The notes: generated by a model from the sequence alone, not told the origin. Positions 8,303 through 17,911 are shown, numbered from the stretch's first letter. The stretch is DNA of 48,076 nucleotides from Pilimelia columellifera (GCF_039532605.1 NZ_BAAARY010000016.1:1-48076), one strand, 5' to 3'. Numbers and translations are program-made.

Positions 8303-9682
8303 GTGAGCGAGGCGTTGTCCAGCCAGAAGTCGGAGTCCGACGTGCTGGTCGTGCACGGCGGCACGCCGCTGTCCGGCGCGCTGCGCGTCCGTGGCGCCAA
8401 GAACCTGGTCTCCAAGGCGATGGTCGCCGCGCTGCTGGGCGACTCTCCCAGCCGGCTCTTCGACGTTCCCCGAATACGCGATGTCGAGGTCGTGCGGGGG
8501 CTGCTGGAACTGCACGGGGTCCGGGTCGCCGACGGCGAGGACGGCGAGCTGATCTTCGACCCGGCCAACGTCGAGTCGGCCAACGTCGACGAGATCAACG
8601 TGCACGCCGGCTCCAGCCGCATCCCGATCCTGCTCTGCGGGCCGCTGCTGCACCGCCTCGGCCACGCCTTCATCCCGGACCTGGGCGGGTGCCACATCGG
8701 GCCGCGTCCGATCGACTTCCATCTGCAGTCGCTGCGGCAGTTCGGCGCGCAGATCGAGAAGACCCCGCAGGGCCTGGCGTTGACCGCCCCGGACGGCCTG
8801 CGCGGCACCAAACTGGAGCTGCCCTACCCCAGCGTCGGGGCCACCGAGCAGGTGCTACTCACCGCGGTGCTCGCCGAAGGCGTCACCGAGCTACGGAACG
8901 CCGCCGTCGAGCCGGAGATCATCGACCTGATCTGCGTGCTTCAGAAGATGGGCGCGATCATCAACGTGCACACCTCGCGGGTCATCGAGATCGAGGGCGT
9001 GCCGCGGCTCAAGGGATACGTGCACCGACCCGTCCCGGACCGCATCGAGGCGGCGAGCTGGGCGGCCGCGGCCCTGGCCACCGGCGGCGAGGTCAACGTC
9101 ATCGGCGCCGAACAGGCCGCTATGACCACCTTCCTCAACACGTTCCGCTCCGTCGGCGGCGACTTCGAGATCACCGACACCCGTCCGCCGCACGACGGCC
9201 GTCCGGGCGTCGAGGGCGGCATCCGGTTCTGGCACCCAGGCGGGGAGCTCAAGGCGGTGGCCCTGGAGACCGGGGTGCATCCTGGCTTCATGACCGACTG
9301 GCAACAGCCGCTGGTCGTGGCGCTCACCCAGGCCCGTGGGCTGTCGATCGTCCACGAGACGGTCTACGAACAGCGACTGGGCTACACCGCCGCGCTCAAC
9401 GCCATGGGCGCCACCATCCAGACGTACCGCAACTGCCTCGGCAACACCCCGTGCCGGTTCGGCCGGCGCAACTTCCACCACTCCGCGGTCATCGCCGGCC
9501 CGAGCAAGTTGCACGCCGCCGACCTGGTCATCCCGGACCTGCGGGCGGGTTTCAGCCACCTCATCGCGGCGCTGGCGGCCGAGGGCACCTCGCGCGTCTA
9601 CGGCGTCGAGCTGATCAACCGCGGTTACGAGGACTTTGAGGCGAAGCTGGCGGCGCTCGGGGCCTCGGTCGAACGTCCCTGA
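8303..9682 (+). CDS. murA: UDP-N-acetylglucosamine 1-carboxyvinyltransferase
   Basis: A 459-residue enolpyruvyl transferase, the first committed step of peptidoglycan synthesis (PEP + UDP-GlcNAc). RGAKNLVSKA at the N-terminus matches the MurA KN motif. The catalytic loop cysteine is C130 in GGCHIGPRPID; because this is Cys rather than Asp, the enzyme should be fosfomycin-sensitive by the family rule. The sequence closely resembles the Streptomyces housekeeping MurA as I remember it. The GTG start places the conserved VHGGTPLSG about 17 residues in. It is monocistronic, with a weak hairpin downstream. Confidence 0.94.
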   Translation: MSEALSSQKSESDVLVVHGGTPLSGALRVRGAKNLVSKAMVAALLGDSPSRLFDVPRIRDVEVVRGLLELHGVRVADGEDGELIFDPANVESANVDEINVHAGSSRIPILLCGPLLHRLGHAFIPDLGGCHIGPRPIDFHLQSLRQFGAQIEKTPQGLALTAPDGLRGTKLELPYPSVGATEQVLLTAVLAEGVTELRNAAVEPEIIDLICVLQKMGAIINVHTSRVIEIEGVPRLKGYVHRPVPDRIEAASWAAAALATGGEVNVIGAEQAAMTTFLNTFRSVGGDFEITDTRPPHDGRPGVEGGIRFWHPGGELKAVALETGVHPGFMTDWQQPLVVALTQARGLSIVHETVYEQRLGYTAALNAMGATIQTYRNCLGNTPCRFGRRNFHHSAVIAGPSKLHAADLVIPDLRAGFSHLIAALAAEGTSRVYGVELINRGYEDFEAKLAALGASVERP

Positions 9683-9686
9683 TATC

Positions 9687-9703
9687 CCCGGCCGCGGGCC
9701 GGG
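9687..9703 (+). terminator. weak hairpin after murA
   Basis: CCCGGCC-GCG-GGCCGGG forms a 7-bp stem 4 nt after the murA stop. It is short, and without a T-tract its terminator role is uncertain. Confidence 0.35.
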
Positions 9704-9738
9704 CCGGTCGCCGATTAGCTCGACGGCTCGGCCGCGAC

Positions 9739-9744
9739 TACCCT
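9739..9744 (+). promoter_or_regulatory. -10 box (TACCCT) of a probable leaderless transcript
   Basis: TACCCT ends 7 nt before the GTG at 9752, and no ribosome-binding site is present. Confidence 0.55.
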
Positions 9745-9751
9745 GCACTAC

Positions 9752-10387
9752 GTGCCGTCGCTGTTTCGTCGTAAGCCCGCTGATCTGGTCGCCGACTCCG
9801 TCACCGAGGTGACCGAGTCGCCGGCCACGCCCGTCCAACCCACCGCCAAGGGCTACACCCCCAGCAAGAAAGAGCTGGGCCTGGCGACCCGCAAGCGGGC
9901 GGAAGCCGAACGCCGCAGGGCCGCCGAGCCGCCGCCGGCGGACCGCCGCGAGGCGATGCGCCGGATGCGGGAGAAACGGCGGGCCGAACGCCATGAGGCC
10001 AATGTCGGCATGCGCCGCGGTGACGACCGGTACCTCACGGCCCGGGACCGTGGCCCCGAGCGTGCGCTGGCCCGTGACATCGTCGACTCGCGGCGCACCG
10101 CCGGGACGTGGTTTTTCGGCGGGGCGTTGCTGGTGCTGGTTGGCTCGTCGGGGGCGATGCCGTCGATCGTCCAGCTGCTCTCCAACGGCATCTGGGTGCT
10201 GTTGGCGGTGGCGGTGCTCGTCGACAGCGTGCTCATCTACCGCAAGATCAAGAGCCGGGTGCGGGAACGGTTCCCGGACACCACGCAGAAGCTCGTCGGG
10301 GTCAGCCTCTACGGCGTGATGCGGGGGCTTACCTTCCGTCGGATGCGGATCCCGGCGCCCCGGGTGGAGCTCGGCGACCGGATCTGA
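9752..10387 (+). CDS. DUF3043 membrane protein
   Basis: A 211-residue protein with a highly charged cytoplasmic first half (many Arg/Glu/Lys, near residues 40-110; probably helical) and two closely spaced membrane segments near 121-141 and 146-166. The C-terminus is basic. It matches the actinobacterial DUF3043 family (M. tuberculosis Rv2206 occupies the same place beside cobT). Function is unknown. It converges with the ChaB-like gene, leaving only 22 bp between them. Confidence 0.82.
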   Translation: MPSLFRRKPADLVADSVTEVTESPATPVQPTAKGYTPSKKELGLATRKRAEAERRRAAEPPPADRREAMRRMREKRRAERHEANVGMRRGDDRYLTARDRGPERALARDIVDSRRTAGTWFFGGALLVLVGSSGAMPSIVQLLSNGIWVLLAVAVLVDSVLIYRKIKSRVRERFPDTTQKLVGVSLYGVMRGLTFRRMRIPAPRVELGDRI

Positions 10388-10409
10388 CTCGACGGCAGGA
10401 TCTGAACGG

Positions 10410-10808
10410 TCACCGTTCGCGGGCCTGACGGGTGACACGCGCGTTGGCGCGCTGGATCGCTTCCACCAGCTCCGGGCGGGTCATCCGGGATCGTCCCGGA
10501 ATGTCCAGCCGACGGGCGATGTCCATCAAGTGGGCTTTGGAGGCGTTGGCGTCGACCCCGCCGGCGGTGCGGGCGGAGCTGGAACGGCCGCCGGCCGCTT
10601 TGGCGTCGCTGGGGCCCTTGCGCTCCTTCGGCTCCCAGTGGTCTCCGACCTTCTCGAACGAGTGCTTGACCGCCGCGAACGCGGTGCGGTGGGCGCGTTC
10701 GCCCTCCCCGTAGGTCTCCACGGCAGCGTCGTGGGTCTTGGCGAAGGTGTCCCGGGCCTTCTTTGGCGACCGCTTCAGAGTGCTCGGCATGTCCTTGCGA
10801 ATCGGCAT
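10410..10808 (-). CDS. ChaB-domain protein with a Rho-N/SAP-like C-terminus
   Basis: A 132-residue basic protein. Residues ~5-60 match the ChaB fold (DMPSTLKRSPKKARDTF and EKVGDHWEPKERKGP). Residues ~95-125 (SKAHLMDIARRLDIPGRSRM and ELVEAIQRAN) resemble the small helical Rho-N or SAP module often found in nucleic-acid binding proteins. The ATG has GAAGGAG 6 nt upstream. ChaB was named for a cation-transport regulator, but in actinobacteria its role is not established. Confidence 0.82.
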   Translation of the reverse strand: MPIRKDMPSTLKRSPKKARDTFAKTHDAAVETYGEGERAHRTAFAAVKHSFEKVGDHWEPKERKGPSDAKAAGGRSSSARTAGGVDANASKAHLMDIARRLDIPGRSRMTRPELVEAIQRANARVTRQARER

Positions 10809-10871
10809 CGTGGTCTCCTTCCACGAAGGGCGAAGTGGGCTCTTGCGGTCAACTTTGCCCGCGAGGCAGGC

Positions 10872-12443
10872 TCACAAACCGATCCGGTCGCCACCAGCCC
10901 GCTTGGCGACGTACATCGCCTGGTCGGCACGGTCTAGCGTGCCCAGCAGCTGCAGAGCCGTGCCGCCGGCCACCCCGATACTCAGGGTCACCGGGCAGTC
11001 GGGCGCCGCCCGGACCGCGTCCACCATCCGCTGGGCGACGGCGGCGGCGGCGGCCGGATGCACGCCGGGCAGCAGCGCGGCGAACTCGTCCCCGCCGACC
11101 CGGGCGACCAGGTCGCCGTCCCGGACACAGCCGGCCAGCACCCGGGCCACGGCGCGCAGCGCCGCGTCGCCAGCGGCGTGACCCTGGAGGTCGTTGATGG
11201 GCTTGAACTTGTCCAGGTCGATGGCCAGCGCGGCGATCGGCTGGCCGGCGGCCCGGCCGGACTGCTTCGCCAGCGACGCCACGACCTGGTCGAAGCCACG
11301 CCGGTTGGCCACCCCGGTCAGCTGGTCCGTCTCCGCGGCCCGGGCGACCCGCTCATGCTCGCTGCGCAGAGCCTCGTAGGAGACCATCGTCGAGACGGTG
11401 TGCAGCTGCCGCTGCCGCTGCCGCCAGTTCGCAGTGGCCAGCAGATCGCCGTAGGCCAGGCCGGCCGCGGCGCCGGCCGCGCCCTGCTCGGCGAGCAGCA
11501 TCGCCTGAGTCCGCCGCGCGGCGGCCATCGGCAGCCAGTCACCGGCGCCCGCGACCAACTCGATGACAGTGTCGAGGACGGCGAGCGCCGCCGCCTGCTG
11601 CCCGGCCCGGTTCAACGCCCGCGCCTGACACACCGGGGCCAGCCCGAACTGTTCGCGCGCCTCTCCGCCCGACTCGATCTCGGCCAGGATGCGTGCGATG
11701 TCGGCAGCCGCCCCGGCCGGGTCGTCGCCGTCGACGCGAGCGCAGGCGTCGTAGAGGAGGCCTCGTGCCCGCCACCCGGCCGCCCCGGGTCCGGCCGCCT
11801 CGTCGGCGGCCCACAGGCCGTACCGGCCGGACTCGGCGGCGTGCTTCTCGGCGTCCAGGACCTGGCCGATCTGGTGCAGCTCGACGGACCACTCCAGATG
11901 GAGGTTGGCCAGGTTGACCAGCCACATCGACGGGTTGCCGTTCTGGGCTGGCGCCTGGGAGCTGGCCTCGTACGCGTTCAGGTAGTGCGGCCCGGCCAGC
12001 TCGTACAGGCGCAGGGTGTGGTAGGTCAGGGCGAGGCCGGTGTGGGCGTTGCCGAGGACCACCAGATCGGTTTCGGGGCGGTTCAGGGCGGCCTCGGCGG
12101 CGACCAGGTCCCGCAGGACGGCGTCGACGTCGTACTCGCCGATCTCGCTCTCGCCGAGCCGCAGCCGCATCTCGGCGCGCAGCGACAGCGCGCAGGCGAG
12201 CCAGCCGGCGCTGCGCTCGCGCTCGGCGGCGGTCACCATCAGCCCAGCGGCGGAGAGGCTCTCCCGGTACTGGTCGAGCACCGCGAATGACACAGCGCGG
12301 ACGAAATGGTACGCGGCGCGCCCGTCCGCCAGGTTGCCCGTCTCGGCCCGCAGCAACCGCTCGGACAGCGGCAGCACCTCGTCGACCGCGCCGCTCTGCG
12401 TCTCCTCCAGCAGTCGGACGGCGTGCGCCGTGATGTTGTCCAT
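10872..12443 (-). CDS. diguanylate cyclase with N-terminal TPR-like domain
   Basis: 523 residues without a membrane segment. The first ~340 residues are Ala/Leu-rich helical repeats of TPR type. The C-terminal ~170 residues are a GGDEF domain with intact catalytic GGDEF at 450-454 and an inhibitory RxxD I-site (RDGD, 441-444) five residues before it, so it should make c-di-GMP with product feedback. DLDKFKPINDLQGHAAGD is the nucleotide-binding part. The ATG is preceded by GGGGG. The TPR part probably senses a protein partner. A separate ABC exporter operon lies upstream on the same strand. Confidence 0.9.
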   Translation of the reverse strand: MDNITAHAVRLLEETQSGAVDEVLPLSERLLRAETGNLADGRAAYHFVRAVSFAVLDQYRESLSAAGLMVTAAERERSAGWLACALSLRAEMRLRLGESEIGEYDVDAVLRDLVAAEAALNRPETDLVVLGNAHTGLALTYHTLRLYELAGPHYLNAYEASSQAPAQNGNPSMWLVNLANLHLEWSVELHQIGQVLDAEKHAAESGRYGLWAADEAAGPGAAGWRARGLLYDACARVDGDDPAGAAADIARILAEIESGGEAREQFGLAPVCQARALNRAGQQAAALAVLDTVIELVAGAGDWLPMAAARRTQAMLLAEQGAAGAAAGLAYGDLLATANWRQRQRQLHTVSTMVSYEALRSEHERVARAAETDQLTGVANRRGFDQVVASLAKQSGRAAGQPIAALAIDLDKFKPINDLQGHAAGDAALRAVARVLAGCVRDGDLVARVGGDEFAALLPGVHPAAAAAVAQRMVDAVRAAPDCPVTLSIGVAGGTALQLLGTLDRADQAMYVAKRAGGDRIGL

Positions 12444-12518
12444 GACGATCCCCCTGGATTGCGTATCGGCAGCTCAGGAGCGTGGGCGCGGAAAAGTGCG
12501 GCATCTTCGCCGGCCGGT

Positions 12519-13496
12519 CTACTGAGCGGGTGGCCGGTCCGCCTCGTACATCCGGGCGACGACATCATCGATGTCGGGCTCGACCACGGACACATCCCGG
12601 ATCTCCGCCCGCTGAGCCAACGCCGTGATGAGCGCCCCGGCGCTGGGCGTCTCCAGACGGAACACCAGCCGTAGCCCATCCTCGCCGACGGTGGCGAGCG
12701 TCGCGCCCGCCACCGTCGGCGGATCGGCCAACGGCGCCGCCAGGTCGACGACGACCTGCCGACGGGCCCCGTAGCGGGCATGGAGCGCGGCGATGTCACC
12801 GTCGTGGACGACCCGGCCGTGGTCGATGACCACCAGGCGACGGCAGAGCCGTTCGATGTCGGCGAGGTCGTGGGTGGTGAGCACGATCGTGGTGTCACCG
12901 GCGGCGGCGAGGTCGGCGAGGAATCCGCGGACCGCTCGCTTGCTCACCACGTCCAGGCCGATGGTCGGCTCGTCGAGGAAGAGAACGGCTGGTCCGTGCA
13001 GCAGCGCCGCGGTCAACTCGCCGCGCATCCGCTGCCCGAGCGACAGTTGGCGGACCGGCGTGTCGAGGAATCCGTCGAGGTCGAGCAGATCACGGCAGCG
13101 GCGCAGGCGGGTGTCATGCTCGGCGGACGGGGTGCGGTAGAGGTGGCGTTGCAGCGCGAACGAGTCACGCAGCGGCAGATCCCACCACAGTGACGACCGT
13201 TGGCCGAACACGACGCCGATCTGGGCGGCCAGTTTCACCCGCTGCGGGACCGGGCGCAGCCCGCAGACTGTCAGCTGGCCGCCGCTGGGGGTGAGCACGC
13301 CGGTGAGCATTTTCATCGTGGTGGACTTGCCGGCGCCGTTGGGGCCGATGTAGCCGATCAGCTCGCCGCGTTCGACGGTGAGGTCGACCCCGGCGACGGC
13401 GTTGACGACACGGACGCCGCGCCGGAAACGCCCGATTCTGGTTCGGACGGTGAAGTCACGGCGCAGGCCACGGGCGTCGATCACTGGCTCTGTCAT
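12519..13496 (-). CDS. ABC-2 type exporter, ATP-binding protein
   Basis: 325 residues: Walker A GPNGAGKST near 52-60, signature LSLGQRMRGEL, Walker B AVLFLDEPTIGLD and switch His in TTHD. The SLGQRMR signature variant is typical of the ATPases paired with DUF990-type ABC-2 permeases. The C-terminal ~90 residues form an extra regulatory-like domain. The ATG at 13496 overlaps the stop of the permease gene by 4 nt. Substrate is unknown; drug or polysaccharide export are family possibilities. Confidence 0.9.
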   Translation of the reverse strand: MTEPVIDARGLRRDFTVRTRIGRFRRGVRVVNAVAGVDLTVERGELIGYIGPNGAGKSTTMKMLTGVLTPSGGQLTVCGLRPVPQRVKLAAQIGVVFGQRSSLWWDLPLRDSFALQRHLYRTPSAEHDTRLRRCRDLLDLDGFLDTPVRQLSLGQRMRGELTAALLHGPAVLFLDEPTIGLDVVSKRAVRGFLADLAAAGDTTIVLTTHDLADIERLCRRLVVIDHGRVVHDGDIAALHARYGARRQVVVDLAAPLADPPTVAGATLATVGEDGLRLVFRLETPSAGALITALAQRAEIRDVSVVEPDIDDVVARMYEADRPPAQ

Positions 13497-14293
13497 GATC
13501 CGGTGCTCCGGTAGTGGCGGATGCCGGCGCGCCAGACGAGAGCGGCGACCCCGACGGCGACGGCGGCGACGAGCGGGCTGACCCAGCCGAGCCACGCCGG
13601 CGCGCCCAGGGGGTCGGGCCGGTCCAGCAGCGCCAGGGCGGGGTAGTAGGCGACGGTGGCGAACCCGAGCCCGTAGCAGAAGATCCGCCGGAACCAGCCC
13701 TGATAGGCGGTGACCGGGTAGATAGCCAGGTCACGGCCCCCGTAGGTGAAGGCGTTGCCGACCTCGCCGGACTCCACCCACCAGAACGAGACGCTGGCGG
13801 TGGCGACGAACACCGCTCCAAAGAACACCGCCCCGGCGGTCGGGGCCAGCACGATGAGGGCCGCCCGGGCGGGCGTCCACTGGATCGGCGCGGCGGCCAC
13901 GGCGACGGCGAGCACCACCACGCCGAACAGCACCCGGGACAGTTTGCGCAGCGACAGCTCGGTGAGCACGAGCTGGGGCAGCGCCGGCAGTGGGCGCAGC
14001 AGGAGCGCGTCGAGCTGACCGGTCCGGACCAGGACGCGGAGCCGTTCGACCGAGCCGATGCCGGCGTCGGCGGTCGCGAAGGCGGCGGCGGTGATCCCGG
14101 TGATGACCATGGCTTCGCGGAGGTTGAATCCGCCGAGGTCCGGGGTGACCTGGTAGAGGACGATGACGCTGAGCACGTCGAAGCCCAGCGCCAACATCGA
14201 GACGAACAGGTCGATGCCGAACGAGGCACGGTAGCTCGCCTGGGCTCTTGCCTGGGCGCGCAGCAGCTGACCGTACGCGCTCAGCTCACCCAC
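13493..14293 (-). CDS. ABC-2 type permease (second subunit)
   Basis: 266 residues with about six hydrophobic segments and a cytoplasmic loop containing GQLDALLLRPLPALPQ, characteristic of the ABC-2 (DUF990) family. The GTG at 14293 lies 8 nt inside the end of the upstream permease gene, and the stop overlaps the ATPase start, so all three genes are coupled. Confidence 0.86.
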   Translation of the reverse strand: MGELSAYGQLLRAQARAQASYRASFGIDLFVSMLALGFDVLSVIVLYQVTPDLGGFNLREAMVITGITAAAFATADAGIGSVERLRVLVRTGQLDALLLRPLPALPQLVLTELSLRKLSRVLFGVVVLAVAVAAAPIQWTPARAALIVLAPTAGAVFFGAVFVATASVSFWWVESGEVGNAFTYGGRDLAIYPVTAYQGWFRRIFCYGLGFATVAYYPALALLDRPDPLGAPAWLGWVSPLVAAVAVGVAALVWRAGIRHYRSTGS

Positions 14294-15140
14294 CCTGGAC
14301 CACCATCCGACGCTCCGCCCGCCGCTGGACCAGGCCGCACAGGGCGAGCATCGCCACCGCCCACACCGCCTGCCAGCCGACGATGGCGACCTGCGTTCCC
14401 ACCGGGTCGCGTTCGATGACCACGTCGACGGAAGCCTGCATCATGCTGGGGAACGGCGTGCCGATCCACAGGACGGCGACCAGCCAGTCGGGCAGGAAGC
14501 GCAGCGGGAAGCCCAGTCCGGCCAGCATCCCGGAGGCGAGCTGCCAGGCGATGACCGGGCCGCGACTGTCGAGCAGCCAGTAGGCGACGCAGTTGACCAG
14601 GTACCGGCAGGCGAAGCAGAGGACCACGGCCAACGCCACCGAGACGACGAACAGCGGCCAGGTGCTCCCACGCTGGGGCACGAACATCGTGAACACGAGC
14701 GCCCCGACCGTGATCGGCACGACAAAGCGGCTGAGCAGCGCGAACGCTGCCCGGCCGAGGTCGATGGCCAGGTAGGTACGGATCGGGCTGGCGGGTCGGA
14801 GCAGGTCGGTGACGATGTCACCGGAACGGATCCGGTCGGACAGGTCGGTCCAGCCCCAGAGCATGACGACGGCCAGCAGCCCCTGGGTGACCCAGGTGTA
14901 GGTGACCAGCTGCGGCCCGCTGTATCCGGCGGCGCTTCCGCCGGCGCCGGCGACCACCGCGAGGAGGACATAGCAGCGGAGGAGGCCGAAGACGGTGTTG
15001 GTGAACAGACCCGCCAGCGCCGCCTGCCAGTACGTCGCATAGCGCCGGAAACCGGCCCGAATCAGGCTGACGAAGAGGGCCGTACCACCCGGGTCCACCC
15101 GAATCCGGACCGATTCCCCACTGGCGGTGAGGTAGCTCAC
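14286..15140 (-). CDS. ABC-2 type permease (first subunit)
   Basis: 284 residues with about six hydrophobic segments and the same type of cytoplasmic motif (SGDIVTDLLRPASPIRTYL) as its partner, so the two probably form a heterodimer. The GTG at 15140 is chosen because a perfect AGGAGG (complement of 15148-15153) lies 7 nt upstream; earlier in-frame GTG/ATG codons at 15161/15158 would put that site inside the gene. First gene of the three-gene exporter operon. Confidence 0.85.
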   Translation of the reverse strand: MSYLTASGESVRIRVDPGGTALFVSLIRAGFRRYATYWQAALAGLFTNTVFGLLRCYVLLAVVAGAGGSAAGYSGPQLVTYTWVTQGLLAVVMLWGWTDLSDRIRSGDIVTDLLRPASPIRTYLAIDLGRAAFALLSRFVVPITVGALVFTMFVPQRGSTWPLFVVSVALAVVLCFACRYLVNCVAYWLLDSRGPVIAWQLASGMLAGLGFPLRFLPDWLVAVLWIGTPFPSMMQASVDVVIERDPVGTQVAIVGWQAVWAVAMLALCGLVQRRAERRMVVQGG

Positions 15141-15314
15141 GCCGTAACCTCCTGTCATCACACCCCGTCAGGTCGTCCGTGACACCGGCGAACGGTCCTC
15201 TCCGCGCCCCGGCCACGGACGGCGTCTTCGGCGACGGCCCGCCGACCTCCGGCATCGGGCCGCGCGACCCTACCCGGGCTGTGCCGCGGCAACGAACCGA
15301 TTTCGGTAGGCGAG

Positions 15315-16817
15315 GTGACCCAGGTGACGGATGACCCGTTCGCCGCCCCTCGCTCCGCCGCGCCCAACTGGGCTACCGAGTCCACCCAGACATGGGCGAT
15401 CACGCACCACGCCGAGAAACACCCCAGCGAACGCGCCGACCACCTCGCCGCGCACCCCCGGCCCGGGGTGGTCCGCGGCGCGGCGCGTGTGCGGGCCGAC
15501 CACAGCGCCGCTGCCGTCGCCTGGAACCCGTCGGCGGCGCCCGCGGGCCAGTGGCCCACCGGCCAGCCCGACGTCCCGGCGAGCCTGCTGCGCGCCGACG
15601 CGCTGACACCGGACGAGCACGCCGACGACGACCCCGAAGGACGGCTCGCCGAGGCGGGCTGGCGGCTCGACCCGCGGACGCTGCGCGAGGTCGCCGCCCG
15701 CCCGCAGGAGCTGCGGTCGCTCCGGGCCGACCTCACCGACCGGCTGAGCCGCCCCGCCGACGACACCACCCGGGCCCGGCTGCTCAGCGTGCGGGCCGTC
15801 GCCTGCCGGCTGCTGGGCGACCTCGACGACGCCCTGGCCGACGGCAATGAGGCCCTGGCCAGCGCCAAGCTCACCGGACAGTTACGCCAGATCGCGGTCG
15901 TACGTGCCCGGCTGGCGCATGTGTGTCAGTGGCGCGGGGAGTTCGCCGCCGCCGACCGGCTCTACGCGCTGGCCGACTCCACCGACCTGCCCGGTCTGTT
16001 GCGAGCCACCGTCCACGAGCAGGCCGGCCGGTCCTGCTACGAGCAGGGCCGGATGATCGAGGCGTGTCAGCACCTGGACCTGGCGGTGGCGCTGTGCCCG
16101 CCCGGGTCCAATGTCCTGCTGGACCGGGTGGCGCTGGCGCTGACGGCCATCGCCGAGACGGCCCGCCAGGTCGGTTTCGGACCGCTGCCACGCGACCGCG
16201 CGGCCGTCCTCGGGTCCGCCCCGCCGCCGTCGCTCACCCGGGACGAACACACCGGCAGCTGGGGGTACGCCGACGAGCACGGCCGCCAGATCGTCGCCCC
16301 GACCTACGTCCAGGCCCAGCCGTTCGGCGACGGCGTCGCCTGGGTGCAGCGCGCCGGCGGTGGCTGTTGGCAGCTCATCGACCGCACGGGCGTCACATTG
16401 ACGCCGGCAACCTACGACGATGTCCGTCCGTTCCGACGCGGCGTCGCCGCCGTCCGGCAGGACGGCTGGGGCGCGATCGACACCGCCGGGACGGTCGTCG
16501 TGCCAATGCGCTACAACGCCTTCGCGACCGCCCTCACCGACGGGCGCTACCTCGACGGCTTCACCGACGAGGGTCTGGCCGTGGTCGAGGCGGCCGGATG
16601 GCGGGGCGTGCTGGACCGCACCGGACGCCAGGTCGTCGAGCCCCGGTACCGGGCGGTGGTGATCCACCCGCTGGCGTTCCTCATCGCCGACACCGGTGGA
16701 CGTTGGGGAGCGCTGGACCGCCGTGGACGCCCGCTCATCACCCCGGCGCACGCCGACCGGCGGGCGGCGGACGCCGTCGTCACACGGCAGCTCCGCCTCG
16801 TCGCGCCGGTGCTGTGA
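15315..16817 (+). CDS. WG-repeat protein with helical N-terminal region
   Basis: 500 residues. The first ~300 are Ala/Arg-rich and helical, with TPR-like stretches (LLGDLDDALADGNEAL near 160-175). From about 310 to 490 there are four to five WG repeats (GSWGYADEHGRQIVAP, DGWGAIDTAGTVVVP, AGWRGVLDRTGRQVVEP, GRWGALDRRGRPLITP), which build a beta-propeller-like or solenoid surface. No signal peptide. A second GTG nine bases downstream is an alternative start. Role unknown; protein-protein interaction is inferred. Confidence 0.82.
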   Translation: MTQVTDDPFAAPRSAAPNWATESTQTWAITHHAEKHPSERADHLAAHPRPGVVRGAARVRADHSAAAVAWNPSAAPAGQWPTGQPDVPASLLRADALTPDEHADDDPEGRLAEAGWRLDPRTLREVAARPQELRSLRADLTDRLSRPADDTTRARLLSVRAVACRLLGDLDDALADGNEALASAKLTGQLRQIAVVRARLAHVCQWRGEFAAADRLYALADSTDLPGLLRATVHEQAGRSCYEQGRMIEACQHLDLAVALCPPGSNVLLDRVALALTAIAETARQVGFGPLPRDRAAVLGSAPPPSLTRDEHTGSWGYADEHGRQIVAPTYVQAQPFGDGVAWVQRAGGGCWQLIDRTGVTLTPATYDDVRPFRRGVAAVRQDGWGAIDTAGTVVVPMRYNAFATALTDGRYLDGFTDEGLAVVEAAGWRGVLDRTGRQVVEPRYRAVVIHPLAFLIADTGGRWGALDRRGRPLITPAHADRRAADAVVTRQLRLVAPVL

Positions 16818-16894
16818 CCGACCCCTGCCAGCATTGACGAAAGTCGTTGTGGACGGGTTTGCCGGGCAGACCCGCAAGCGCGTGAGTCGCCCGT

Positions 16895-16900
16895 TAGGGT
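16895..16900 (+). promoter_or_regulatory. -10 box (TAGGGT) of a probable leaderless transcript
   Basis: TAGGGT ends 7 nt before the ATG at 16908, with no Shine-Dalgarno between. Confidence 0.55.
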
Positions 16901-16907
16901 CGCACCT

Positions 16908-17906
16908 ATGCAGCATCGACACCTTGGCCGTTCCGGCCTGCTCGTCAGCGAAATCGCCTACGGCAACTGGATCACCCACGCCTCGCAGGTCGAAGAGGAG
17001 ACCGCCGTCGCGTGCGTGCGTGCCGCGCTGGACGCCGGAATCACCACCTTCGACACCGCCGACGTCTACGCCGCCACCAGAGCCGAGGAAGTGCTCGGCC
17101 GGGCGCTGCACGGCCAGCGCCGGGAAGGGCTGGAGATCTGCACCAAGGTCTACTGGCGCACCGGCCCCGCCGCGAACAATTCCGGCCTGTCCCGCAAACA
17201 CATCATGGAGTCCGTCAACGGGTCACTGCGGCGGCTGGGGACCGACTACGTCGACCTTTACCAGGCGCACCGCTACGATTACCACACCCCGTTGGAGGAG
17301 ACGATGACGGCGTTCGCCGACATCGTCCACAGCGGAAAGGCTCTGTACGTCGGGGTATCCGAGTGGAACGCCGAGCAGATCCGTCAGGCCCACCAGCTCG
17401 CCCACGAGCTGCGCATCCCGTTCGTGTCCAACCAGCCGCAGTACTCGATGCTGTGGCGGGTCATCGAGTCCGATGTGGTCCCCGCCTGCGAGGAGCTGGG
17501 CGTCTCCCAGATCGTCTGGTCGCCGCTGGCGCAGGGGGTGCTCACCGGCAAGTACCTGCCAGGCGAGCCGCCACCGGCCGGCTCCCGGGCCACCGACGAG
17601 AAGTCCGGGGCGGCGTTCATCGGCAAGCTCATGACGCCGGAGGTGCTCACCGCGGTACAGCAGTTGGCGCCCCTGGCGGCTCAGGCCGGCCTGAGCATGG
17701 CCCAGCTGGCGATCGCGTGGGTGCTCAGCAACCGCAACGTCGCCGCGGCGATCATCGGCGCCAGCCGGCCCGAGCAGGTGCACGACAACGCGCGGGCCAG
17801 CGGCGTCGCCCTGGAGCCGGGGCTGCTCAAAGCGATCGACGAGGTCCTTGAGCCGGTCGTCGAGCGGGACCCCGCCAAGACCGTCTCGCCTGCCACCCGC
17901 CCCTGA
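16908..17906 (+). CDS. aldo/keto reductase
   Basis: 332-residue TIM-barrel oxidoreductase of the Kv-beta-like AKR branch. The catalytic tetrad is visible as Asp and Tyr in FDTADVYAATRAEE, Lys in EICTKVY and His in LYQAHRYD; the NADPH-binding end has IIGASRPEQVHDNA. It reduces an aldehyde or ketone that cannot be identified from sequence. It stands alone and is closed by the hairpin at 17912-17947. Confidence 0.92.
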   Translation: MQHRHLGRSGLLVSEIAYGNWITHASQVEEETAVACVRAALDAGITTFDTADVYAATRAEEVLGRALHGQRREGLEICTKVYWRTGPAANNSGLSRKHIMESVNGSLRRLGTDYVDLYQAHRYDYHTPLEETMTAFADIVHSGKALYVGVSEWNAEQIRQAHQLAHELRIPFVSNQPQYSMLWRVIESDVVPACEELGVSQIVWSPLAQGVLTGKYLPGEPPPAGSRATDEKSGAAFIGKLMTPEVLTAVQQLAPLAAQAGLSMAQLAIAWVLSNRNVAAAIIGASRPEQVHDNARASGVALEPGLLKAIDEVLEPVVERDPAKTVSPATRP

Positions 17907-17911
17907 CGACG

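Noticed and set aside
6502..8811. 769-codon minus-strand open frame opposite nadA and murA
   Set aside because: It is antisense to two certain genes; the translation is low-complexity Arg/Gly/Pro/Asp with no motif.
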